A stretch of DNA of 64,000 bases from Streptomyces sp. NBC_00620. Its GTDB lineage: Bacteria > Actinomycetota > Actinomycetes > Streptomycetales > Streptomycetaceae. Made by a program: the position numbers and the translations under genes. Position 1 is the stretch's first letter, and every line of letters starts with the position of its first letter. The DNA lies in contig NZ_JAPENY010000003.1 in the NCBI RefSeq assembly GCF_026341825.1, positions 1,550,001-1,614,000 of the forward strand, given 5' to 3'. Positions 51,010 to 58,088 of the stretch are shown one piece after another. Below the pieces are notes generated by a model. It ran no database searches, was not told where the DNA came from, and worked only from the letters and a program-made list of their open reading frames with translations.

Positions 51010-51789
51010 CTACACGTCCAGGTCCACCACGACCGGCGCATGGTCCGAGGCGCCCTTGCCCTTGCGCTCCTCGCGGTCCACGTACGAGTCGGTGACGGCC
51101 TTCGAGAACGCCTCGTTCCCGTAGACGAGGTCGATGCGCATACCGCGGTTCTTGGGGAAGCCGAGCTGACGGTAGTCCCAGTACGTGAACGGGTGGTCGT
51201 ACTTCAGGGGGCGCGGGACCACGTCCGTGAGGCCCGCCTCGCGCAGGGCGGCGAGGGCGGCGCGCTCGGCCGGGGTGACGTGCGTGGCGCCCTCGAAAGC
51301 GGCGATGTCCCAGACGTCGTCGTCCGTCGGCGCCACGTTGTAGTCACCCATCACCGCGAACGGCCGGCTGCCCGCGGCGTCGCCCGCGATCGCCGCTTTG
51401 AGGGCCTCGAACCACTGGATCTTGTACGCGTAGTGGGGGTTGTCCACCTCGCGCCCATTCGGCACGTACACCGACCAGACGCGGACCGGGCCGCAGGTCG
51501 CGGAGACCGCGCGGGGCTCCTGGACGCCGTCGAAGCCGGGGTCGCCCGGCAGTCCCTTCACGACGTCCTCGAGACCCACTCGGGAGACCACCGCGACGCC
51601 GTTCCACCGCCCCGTGGCGTTCACCGCCGACTCGTAGCCCAGCTCCCGCAGCTCCTCCGTGGGGAACTGCTCGGCGGTGGTCTTGGTCTCCTGGATGCAC
51701 AGCACGTCCGTGCCGCTGCTCTCCAGCCAGGCCAGCAGCCTCGGGAGACGGGCGGTGATCGAGTTCACGTTCCAGGTGGCGATACGCAT
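51010..51789 (-). CDS. xth: Exodeoxyribonuclease III (AP endonuclease)
   Basis: DNA repair nuclease of 259 residues. Conserved blocks of the ExoIII/APE1 family: MRIATWNVNSITARLPRLL with the metal Asn, VLCIQETKTTAEQFP (metal Glu), RVWSVYVPNGREVDNPHY, FAVMGDYNVAPTDDDVWD (catalytic Asp/Asn), TYWDYRQLGFPKNRGMRIDL and GASDHAPVVVDLD (Asp-His pair). The enzyme cuts DNA 5' to abasic sites and removes 3' blocks. The start ATG has no obvious SD sequence. Monocistronic in appearance. Confidence 0.95.
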   Translation of the reverse strand: MRIATWNVNSITARLPRLLAWLESSGTDVLCIQETKTTAEQFPTEELRELGYESAVNATGRWNGVAVVSRVGLEDVVKGLPGDPGFDGVQEPRAVSATCGPVRVWSVYVPNGREVDNPHYAYKIQWFEALKAAIAGDAAGSRPFAVMGDYNVAPTDDDVWDIAAFEGATHVTPAERAALAALREAGLTDVVPRPLKYDHPFTYWDYRQLGFPKNRGMRIDLVYGNEAFSKAVTDSYVDREERKGKGASDHAPVVVDLDV

Positions 51790-51870
51790 GACTCACAACT
51801 TACCGGGCGGGTACGACAACGGGTCCGGCGGCGCCTTCCGCGTGCGGAAGCCGCCGTCTTCTCATGCGGC

Positions 51871-52512
51871 TCAGACCTCCGCCGACGCCCCCGGCGTGAG
51901 CCGCAGGTGCTCGGAGCCGCCCAGGGCGCCGATCTGGTTGTCGTAGATCGGCCGGGCGAGGTCGGTGAGCAGGGCGTCGTGGATGTCGTACGCGCGCTGC
52001 GGCTTGACCTCGCGGACGTAGTCGATGACCTCGGAGATCTTGCTCCAGGGAGCCATGACGGGCAGCAGCAGCGTCTCGACCGGATGGTCGGGGACGGTGA
52101 GGGCGTCGCCCGGGTGGAAGACACGGCCGTCGACGAGATAGCCGACGTTGGTGATGCGCGGGATGTCCGGGTGGATCACGGCGTGCAGTTCGCCGTGCGC
52201 CTGGACGTCGAAGCCCGCGGCGCTGAAGGTGTCGCCGTGGCCGACGGTGTGCACGCGCCCCGGGAAGGCCGCCGAGATCTTGTCGGCCACCGACTTCAGC
52301 GTCCAGATCTCGGCGCCCGGGTTGGACTCGAGCCCGGCCCGCAGCCGCTCCTCGTTGAAGTGGTCGGCGTGCTCGTGCGTGATCAGGATCGCGTCCGCGC
52401 CGACCGCGGCATCCGCCTCGCTGAAGGTGCCCGGGTCGATGACGAGCGTGCGTCCGTCCTTCTCGAGGCGGACGCAGGCGTGCGACTTCTTCGTGAACTT
52501 CATGAGGGTCAT
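51871..52512 (-). CDS. Metallo-beta-lactamase-fold hydrolase (UlaG-like)
   Basis: Protein of 213 residues with the MBL metal motif AILITHEHADHFNEERLRA (HxHxDH), further His in AHGELHAVIHPDIP, and GRVFHPGDALTVPDHPVE giving the bridging Asp. The N-terminus MTLMKFTKKSHACVRLEKDG and VIDPGTFSEADA is that of the small UlaG/YtnP-like MBL hydrolases often annotated as Zn-dependent hydrolases. Substrate unknown. AGGA lies seven bases before the ATG. Flanked by exonuclease III and the PcaL-like fusion, with no clear pathway link. Confidence 0.88.
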   Translation of the reverse strand: MTLMKFTKKSHACVRLEKDGRTLVIDPGTFSEADAAVGADAILITHEHADHFNEERLRAGLESNPGAEIWTLKSVADKISAAFPGRVHTVGHGDTFSAAGFDVQAHGELHAVIHPDIPRITNVGYLVDGRVFHPGDALTVPDHPVETLLLPVMAPWSKISEVIDYVREVKPQRAYDIHDALLTDLARPIYDNQIGALGGSEHLRLTPGASAEV

Positions 52513-52594
52513 GGCTCCATCCTGCCCCCGTCGGCCCGGCGCCGGGCCGCTCAGGCTGGTGCCCTCGCTGCCCGGATGAAGATCACGGGCGCGG

Positions 52595-53890
52595 TCACTC
52601 CTGGGGGGTGGTCTCTTCTCGTATGACCTGCTGGGCCACCTTGAAGGCGCTGTTCGCGGCCGGCACGCCGCAGTAGACGGCCGCCTGGAGGAGCACTTCC
52701 TTGATCTCCACCGGGGTGAGGCCGTTGCGGAGGGCGGCGCGGATGTGGAAGGCGAGTTCGTCGAGGTGGCCGCCCGCGACCAGCGCGGTGAGCGTGACAC
52801 AGCTGCGCGAGCGCCGGTCGAGCCCCGGCCGGTCCCAGATCTCGCCCCAGGCGTACCGGGTGACGAAGTCCTGGAAGTCCCCGGAGAACTCGTCCGCCGA
52901 GGCCAGCGCCCGGTCCACGTGCGCGTCGCCGAGCACCTCACGGCGCACCTTGATCCCGGCGTCGTACGGGTCGGGCCGCCCCAGCCCCTCGGCCTGCGCG
53001 GCGGGCGGCGCGATCTCGGCGACGGGGGACGCCGAGGGCGGCGGGGCGATGCCCTGCTTGACCGGGGCCGCCGGGATCGCCATCTGGCCGGTCGACGAGT
53101 CGAAGGCCGGCTGCCAGGCGCTGGTGAAGTGTCGTACGAGGAGGTCGGTGACCGCGGCCGGCTGCTCGACGGGGACCAGGTGCGAGGCGCCGGGTACGAC
53201 CGCGAGCCGGGCGTCCGGTATCCCGGCGACCAGGGTGCGGGCCTCGGCCGGCCCGGTGACCTGGTCGTCCGAGCCGACGAGGACGAGGGTCGGCACGCCG
53301 ATGCGGGTGAGTTCGGCGCGTACGTCGAAGGCGGCGAGCGCCTCGCAGGCCGCGATGTAGCAGCCGGGGTCGGTGGTGCGCACCATCTGCACGGCCCACT
53401 CGGTGATCGCGGGCTGGGTGGCGGCGAATCCCTCCGTGAACCAGCGCTCGGGCGACATCCGGGCGATCGGGTCGAGACCGTTGGTGCGTACGATCACACC
53501 GCGCTGCCGGAACTCGTCCGCCGTGCCGAAACGCGGCGAGGCGGCGATCACCGCGAGCGAGGCGAGCCGCTCCGGATGACGCAGCGCCAGCTCGATCCCG
53601 ATGGCGGCGCCGAACGCGCAGCCCGCGTAACCGAAGCGCTGCACACCGAGCCCGTCAAGGGTGGCGAGCAGCCGCTCGACGAGTTCGGCGACCGAACCCG
53701 CCGGGTACGCGGGCGCGCCACCGTGACCGGGCAGGTCGAACCGGAAGATCCGCCAGTGCTTGGCCAGCTCCGGGACCTGCCGGTCCCACATGTGCCAGGT
53801 GGTGCCGAGCGAGGGCCCGAGGATGAGGACCGGGGCGTCTTCCGGGCCGTCGCATCGGTACTGAAGGGCAGGGGTCGTCGTCTCACTCAC
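52595..53890 (-). CDS. pcaL: PcaD-PcaC fusion (3-oxoadipate enol-lactonase / 4-carboxymuconolactone decarboxylase) with altered nucleophile
   Basis: Bifunctional protein of 431 residues. Residues 1-265 are the alpha/beta-hydrolase lactonase (LGPSLGTTWHMWDRQVPELA, DLPGHGGAP, GSDDQVTGP for the Asp and GASHLVPVEQPAA for the His). Residues about 310-425 are the carboxymuconolactone decarboxylase (RREVLGDAHVDRALA, WGEIWDRPGLDRRSRSCVTL, HIRAALRNGLTPVEIKEVLL). The nucleophile elbow reads YAGCAFGAAIG, so the position expected to hold Ser (G-x-S-x-G) is Ala92, with Cys before it. The lactonase half may therefore be inactive or unusual. No other protocatechuate (pca) genes are in the window. Confidence 0.88.
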   Translation of the reverse strand: MSETTTPALQYRCDGPEDAPVLILGPSLGTTWHMWDRQVPELAKHWRIFRFDLPGHGGAPAYPAGSVAELVERLLATLDGLGVQRFGYAGCAFGAAIGIELALRHPERLASLAVIAASPRFGTADEFRQRGVIVRTNGLDPIARMSPERWFTEGFAATQPAITEWAVQMVRTTDPGCYIAACEALAAFDVRAELTRIGVPTLVLVGSDDQVTGPAEARTLVAGIPDARLAVVPGASHLVPVEQPAAVTDLLVRHFTSAWQPAFDSSTGQMAIPAAPVKQGIAPPPSASPVAEIAPPAAQAEGLGRPDPYDAGIKVRREVLGDAHVDRALASADEFSGDFQDFVTRYAWGEIWDRPGLDRRSRSCVTLTALVAGGHLDELAFHIRAALRNGLTPVEIKEVLLQAAVYCGVPAANSAFKVAQQVIREETTPQE

Positions 53891-54019
53891 CGCTCCACGC
53901 TAACTTCCATCCCTGTGGGGGCGGACATGGGCCCTGGTTGTCCACGTCGCCCACACTGGTCCGCCACATGGGGTGACGTGCATATGTGCGGAAGGCATAC
54001 GTGGAGCGGCTACATGTGG

Positions 54020-55318
54020 TCAGGACACCTGGACGGGGTGTCGTACGACCGCGTCGAAGAGGTAGCCCTGCGTGTTGACGACCGTCGTCTCCGGCTGGCT
54101 ACGGCCCGTCGTGTCCGTCGCGCGGGCCAGCAGCGTGTACGTCCCCGGAGTCGTCGGACGCCAGTCGGTGGACCAGCGGACCCAGCCCGCGCGGCGCGGC
54201 ACGTCGTACAGCCGGGCCCTCTTCCAGGTCGCGCCACCGTCGGTGCTGACATCGACGCGGACGACGCCACCGGCGCCGGACCAGGAACGGCCGGTGAGCC
54301 GATGGACCGTGCCTGCCGGGAGGCTCGCGTTCCAGGCGAGTTCGAAGGCGCTCTTGAGGGTCTGCCGGGTGAGCGGCGCGCTGCCGCCGTCGGGGTACGC
54401 GGCGCCGAACAGCCGGTAGAAGTCGGTGTTCCAGGGCGAGTAGAGCGGCTGGGCGGAGACCTCGATGTCGCCGACCCACTTGATCGAGGCGATGCCCACC
54501 CAGGAGGGCACCAGGACACGCACCGGGTGACCGTGGTCCGCGGGAAGCGGTTCGCCGTTCATTTCGTACGCGAGCAGCACGTCGTCCAACGCCTTCGAAA
54601 GCGGCAGCGGGCGGCGGACATGACCGAGGTTCGTGCCGTCCGCGGTGACGTACTCCGCGTCCAGGCCTCGGGGCAGGACGTCCACGGCGCGGTCCGTGAG
54701 CCCGGCCCTGCGCAGTACCTCGGCCAGCCGTACGCCCTTCCAGCGTGCCGTGCCGATCGCGCCGAGCGTCCACGCCGTACCACTGACGCTCTGCCCCTGC
54801 TGCGTCGTGAAGAAGCTCCGGCCGTTGCCCGCGCACTCCACGAACGCGGTGCGGGTGGTTGCGGGCAGCCGCTTCAGGTCGTCGAGCGTGAACTCGACGG
54901 GCTCCTCGCGCGCGAGTCCGTCTCCCCAGAGGGTGAGGGTCCATGCCTCGGCGTCCAGGAGGGGTGTGGCGGTGTGGTTGCGTACGAAGAAGTGGCCGTT
55001 CGGGGTGTGGTAGCCGGTGCCGGCGAGGGACGCGAACTTCGTCTCGGCATTCGTACCGCGTGCCGTGAACCAGTCGTCCGGGAGGGGTTTGACGATGCCG
55101 GGGACCGTCGCGGCGGCGGACACGGAGGTCCCGGTGGCGGCCGCAGCGGGTGCGCCGAAGGCCGTGGGCACGGCCGCGGTGAGTCCGGCCGCGGCGAGCA
55201 GTCTGAGCATGTCGCGGCGGGCCACGCCATCGGCCCGGGCGTCGCCCGCCAGCCATTGGCGGAGTCTGCGGCGGTCGTAGGCGGACTCGGGGTGGAGTGT
55301 GTGAGGCGACTGGGGCAT
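54020..55318 (-). CDS. Tat-exported molybdopterin-dependent oxidoreductase, sulfite oxidase family
   Basis: Exported molybdoenzyme of 432 residues. The N-terminal VARRDMLRLLAAAGLTAAVP is a twin-arginine leader. The molybdenum-binding Cys is in FVECAGNGRSFFTTQQGQSV, followed by WTLGAIGTARWKGVRLAEVL, YEMNGEPLPADHGHPVRVLV and WVGIASIKWVGDIEVSAQPL, all sulfite-oxidase (SUOX/SorA/YedY-like) blocks. The C-terminal Mo-co dimerisation domain (VRVDVSTDGGATWKRARLYD) is present. No haem domain is fused, so electrons leave through another carrier. The substrate could be sulfite, another S-oxide or an unrelated compound. The ATG at 55318 follows a short untranslated stretch that itself follows a polycysteine upstream ORF (55484-55561), suggesting control by sulfur status. 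Confidence 0.88.
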   Translation of the reverse strand: MPQSPHTLHPESAYDRRRLRQWLAGDARADGVARRDMLRLLAAAGLTAAVPTAFGAPAAAATGTSVSAAATVPGIVKPLPDDWFTARGTNAETKFASLAGTGYHTPNGHFFVRNHTATPLLDAEAWTLTLWGDGLAREEPVEFTLDDLKRLPATTRTAFVECAGNGRSFFTTQQGQSVSGTAWTLGAIGTARWKGVRLAEVLRRAGLTDRAVDVLPRGLDAEYVTADGTNLGHVRRPLPLSKALDDVLLAYEMNGEPLPADHGHPVRVLVPSWVGIASIKWVGDIEVSAQPLYSPWNTDFYRLFGAAYPDGGSAPLTRQTLKSAFELAWNASLPAGTVHRLTGRSWSGAGGVVRVDVSTDGGATWKRARLYDVPRRAGWVRWSTDWRPTTPGTYTLLARATDTTGRSQPETTVVNTQGYLFDAVVRHPVQVS

Positions 55319-55459
55319 GGCGGGGCCTGCCTTTCGGGCGGGAGGCGAACGCTCGGGGCACGGCGGGGTGGACCGCGGCCGTGCGAAGGGACGGCACTCG
55401 GGAGGTGCCTGAAGCGCAAGGGGGTTATGGCGTCTGCGGTGGGACCGCGACTGCCATGG
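55319..55459 (-). other. Leader between the polycysteine upstream ORF and the sulfite-oxidase-like gene
   Basis: On the minus strand this contains a weak hairpin (GGCAC...GTGCC, near 55393-55411) and a purine-rich GAAAGGCAGG seven bases before the ATG. Together with the 7-bp hairpin at 55460-55476 it could fold alternatively, but no poly-U terminator is seen. Confidence 0.4.
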
Positions 55460-55476
55460 CACGGACGGCGTCCGTG
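55460..55476 (-). promoter_or_regulatory. Hairpin immediately after the polycysteine upstream ORF
   Basis: CACGGAC-GGC-GTCCGTG, a perfect 7-bp stem, begins seven bases after the upstream ORF stop (55484) on the transcribed strand. A ribosome stalled at the Cys codons would cover it, which fits an attenuation switch. Structure is inferred from sequence. Confidence 0.5.
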
Positions 55477-55483
55477 GCGAGGA

Positions 55484-55561
55484 TCAGCAACAACAACCGC
55501 GCGACGAACGCGCGCGGGACCGCGGGGCGGGGTGGTGGTTGCTGGGGAACATGGGCGCCAT
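55484..55561 (-). CDS. Upstream ORF of 25 codons ending in Cys-Cys-Cys
   Basis: Short ORF 165 bases upstream of the sulfite-oxidase-like gene on the same strand. Reading from the ATG at 55561 gives MAPMFPSNHHPAPRSRAR then SSRGCCC and TGA; a second ATG at 55552 gives 22 residues with the same end. Cys codons are TGT TGT TGC. It has no Shine-Dalgarno sequence before either ATG, so it would be leaderless if translated. Leaderless short ORFs with terminal polycysteine are known in mycobacteria as cysteine-responsive attenuators; the match in layout here (poly-Cys end, hairpin right after, sulfur-oxidising gene next) is what supports the call. Not proven translated. Confidence 0.55.
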   Translation of the reverse strand: MAPMFPSNHHPAPRSRARSSRGCCC

Positions 55562-55667
55562 GGTACGAGTCGGAGGGCAACTCGTCGGGGAATCGGGGCA
55601 GTCGGTGTTCTGGAACGCCAACTGCCGGACAGCGGGCGTGCGGAGGGTACCGGGTGACTCGCCGGCG

Positions 55668-58088
55668 TCAGAGGTCGCCCGGTGCGCCGAGGCCGGTGAG
55701 GGCGCCGACCGGGTCCAGGTCGGGGGTGCCCCGGGGCCACCAGTCGTCCTGGCCCGGCTCTGATTCGTAGGCGTACCAGAGGCCGTTGTGGCCGAGGCGG
55801 AGCTGGGCGTGGCCTCTCGGGTGGGTGAGGTGGTTGCGCCAGGGTCGGAAGGCGGGGAGATCGGCGGCGAGGAGGAGTGGGCGGGCCCGGTCGAAGCGGC
55901 CCGCGGGCGGATCCCAGGACTCTTCGAGGACGGCGAGCCCTTCGAAGCCGCCTTGGCGCCAGGCGGCGACCGCGCGCGCCAGGTCGGCCCGGGTACGTCC
56001 CGCGGCGGAGGCGAGCGAGGCGTAGAGGGTGCGGGTCGCCGCGGTGAGGCCGGAACCGGGGCGGGCGGCGGCGAGGCGCACCGCGTCCTGCCAGAGCGTC
56101 AGGCCCGCGACCGGATCGCGGCCCGCGGTGAGCAGCGTGTGCGCACGAGCCGCCGCGTCGGTGGCCAACTGGTCCAGCGCGAACGGGTCCGGGCCGCCCG
56201 GCGCGCCCGGGTAGGTCGGCGGCTGCTCCGGGTGCGCGGGCGGTGGGAGCGGCGCGGGGAGGGGAGGCAGTACGCGCTGAGCGAGGGCGTCGCGGGCGCG
56301 GGTGCCGGGGAGGGGGGCCGGTTCCTGATCCTGGGCGGCGCGCGCGATACGGGCCGCGTTGCGGCGGGACAGCGCGTCGAGAAGCTCGCGTTCGCCGCGG
56401 CCGCGCAGGAGGAGCAGCACGAAGGGGTCTTCGTCCAGCAGCCGTGCCGTCTGGTAGCAGAGGGCGGCCGCGTGCTTGCAGGGATGCCCGGAGTCGGGGC
56501 AGCTGCAGTGCGGTTCCAGCTCGCCGGGACCGGGGAGCAGGGCGACCCCGCATTCGGCGAGCGACTTGGGCATCTCCTTGTCGAGCAGCGCCGCGATGTC
56601 CCCGGGCCGCTCGGCGACCGCGTCGAGGAAGCGGTCCCAGTCACCGTCGGACAGCGTCCCCAGGGCGACCTGTACGCGATACGGCCGCGGGCGGCTCCCG
56701 TGCACGTACGCGAGCACCAGCCCAGGTGTGACCGTGATCGCGTCCACGTGCCCACGCCCGGCATACGTCCTTCCTCGCGCAAGCCGCGCGGCATCGAGCG
56801 CCCCCTCCTCCAGCGCACTCACCCACGCGTTCCCCCACCACGTCTCCGCGAAGCCGCCGGCCCCCGACTCCCGCGCCGGAAAGGCCTCGAACGTCCGGCG
56901 CAGCTCACCATCGCGACCAGGGGATCCCATGGAACGCGGGAGCCGGGTGGGCGCGACTGGGGGCCGCTCTACGGGCCTGGGGTGCGCGGGGTGCGGGTCG
57001 GGGGTTGCTCCGCGCAGGGGCAGGGGTGGTGCGTCCGGGGACGGGACGGTTGGGTCACCGGGCTGCGCCGGGTGACGGTCCGGGATTGCTCCGCGCACGG
57101 GTCGGGGCGGTGCGTCCGGGGACGGGACGGTTGCGTCACCGGGCCGCGCCGGGCGCCGGTCCGGGATTGCTTCGCTCGCGGGCAGGGGTGGTGCGTCCGG
57201 GGGTACGACAGCCGCGGCGTCGGGCTGCGCCGGGCGCGAGTCGATGCCCTCGCTCGCGGGCCGGGGGTGTGCGTCCGCGCCCTGGCTCGGTCGGGTCGCG
57301 GCTGCGGGCTGCTCGGGGTGCGAGTCCGAGCTTGCGTCGACGGCGGCTTCGGTGTCGGACGGCAGTTGGAAGGCGCCGGCGAGCAGATCGCGTAGGTCTT
57401 GGGCCTGGGTTCGCCGGTTCTGGCTCCGGGGGTTCCGCGGAGCCCTGGAATCGGTCGGCGCGGGATCGGTGGACCGGCGCCGCGCCTCGACTCCCCTGCT
57501 GCCAGGGTCCGTTGCCCTCTTGGTTCCGGCATCCGTTCGCGTCTGCCTCGCCTCACTCCGCGCGGCGCGCAACGCCTCGCGTGCGATGTCTCCTGGGCGC
57601 GGACGCTCTGCGGGCGGACTGCCTGTCGGGGTTGCCTCCGTCCTGGCAACGGCCTCGGCCTGGACCTCGGTCCCGGTCCCGGCATCGGCATCGGCATCGG
57701 CTGGAGACTGTGGCCGGCCGGGTTCCACAGCCCCGTCGGACGCCGCAGTCGCACCGGCGTAGGCGCCGTGAACAGCTCCGGTACCGGCTGACCTTCCCGC
57801 CGCCGTCGCCCGTCGCAGAGCCTCGCGTGCCGCGTCTCCCGGTCGCGCTCCCGGGGAGGACGCCCTCTGGGGGCGCGGATCGGCGGCGACCCGCTCAGCC
57901 GGCTGGTCCGGCTGACCCGACTCACCGTCAGCCGACTCGTCCCCCCGAACCTCGCGCTCCCGCGCGGCCCGCAGAGCCCGGCGGGCCACGTCGGCAGGGC
58001 GCGCTCCCGCCTCCTCCGCCGGGAGGTGTGACTGCTCGATGTCCCCGCCCTCGGTCTCCGGAGCCGTCTCATCCGCGTCGGCGTTCAC
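55668..58088 (-). CDS. SWIM zinc-finger protein with long repetitive N-terminal region
   Basis: Protein of 806 residues, coupled to the SNF2 helicase gene by a GTGA overlap. The conserved half (about 400-806) holds the SWIM motif ELEPHCSCPDSGHPCKHAAA with CxC...CxH, preceded by FAETWWGNAWVSALEEGALD, RGRTYAGRGHVDAITVTPGL and followed by helical regions to AYESEPGQDDWWPRGTPDLD. The N-terminal 400 residues are low-complexity: three copies of an RPxDxARxALRxA segment and several 27-residue Pro/Asp/Ala repeats. SWIM proteins beside SNF2 helicases (as in Bacillus YwqB-YwqA) likely act together on DNA, but the purpose is unknown. Repeats differ in length from relatives, so this stretch evolves quickly. 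Confidence 0.85.
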   Translation of the reverse strand: MNADADETAPETEGGDIEQSHLPAEEAGARPADVARRALRAAREREVRGDESADGESGQPDQPAERVAADPRPQRASSPGARPGDAAREALRRATAAGRSAGTGAVHGAYAGATAASDGAVEPGRPQSPADADADAGTGTEVQAEAVARTEATPTGSPPAERPRPGDIAREALRAARSEARQTRTDAGTKRATDPGSRGVEARRRSTDPAPTDSRAPRNPRSQNRRTQAQDLRDLLAGAFQLPSDTEAAVDASSDSHPEQPAAATRPSQGADAHPRPASEGIDSRPAQPDAAAVVPPDAPPLPASEAIPDRRPARPGDATVPSPDAPPRPVRGAIPDRHPAQPGDPTVPSPDAPPLPLRGATPDPHPAHPRPVERPPVAPTRLPRSMGSPGRDGELRRTFEAFPARESGAGGFAETWWGNAWVSALEEGALDAARLARGRTYAGRGHVDAITVTPGLVLAYVHGSRPRPYRVQVALGTLSDGDWDRFLDAVAERPGDIAALLDKEMPKSLAECGVALLPGPGELEPHCSCPDSGHPCKHAAALCYQTARLLDEDPFVLLLLRGRGERELLDALSRRNAARIARAAQDQEPAPLPGTRARDALAQRVLPPLPAPLPPPAHPEQPPTYPGAPGGPDPFALDQLATDAAARAHTLLTAGRDPVAGLTLWQDAVRLAAARPGSGLTAATRTLYASLASAAGRTRADLARAVAAWRQGGFEGLAVLEESWDPPAGRFDRARPLLLAADLPAFRPWRNHLTHPRGHAQLRLGHNGLWYAYESEPGQDDWWPRGTPDLDPVGALTGLGAPGDL
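57012..57290 (-). repeat. Tandem 81-base repeats inside the SWIM protein gene
   Basis: The segment GCGTCCGG with its flanks recurs at about 57031, 57112, 57193 and 57271 (81, 81 and 78 bases apart), each encoding a roughly 27-residue unit of the type VPSPDAPPRPVRGAIPDRHP. The copies are in frame, so gain or loss keeps the gene open. Confidence 0.75.
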
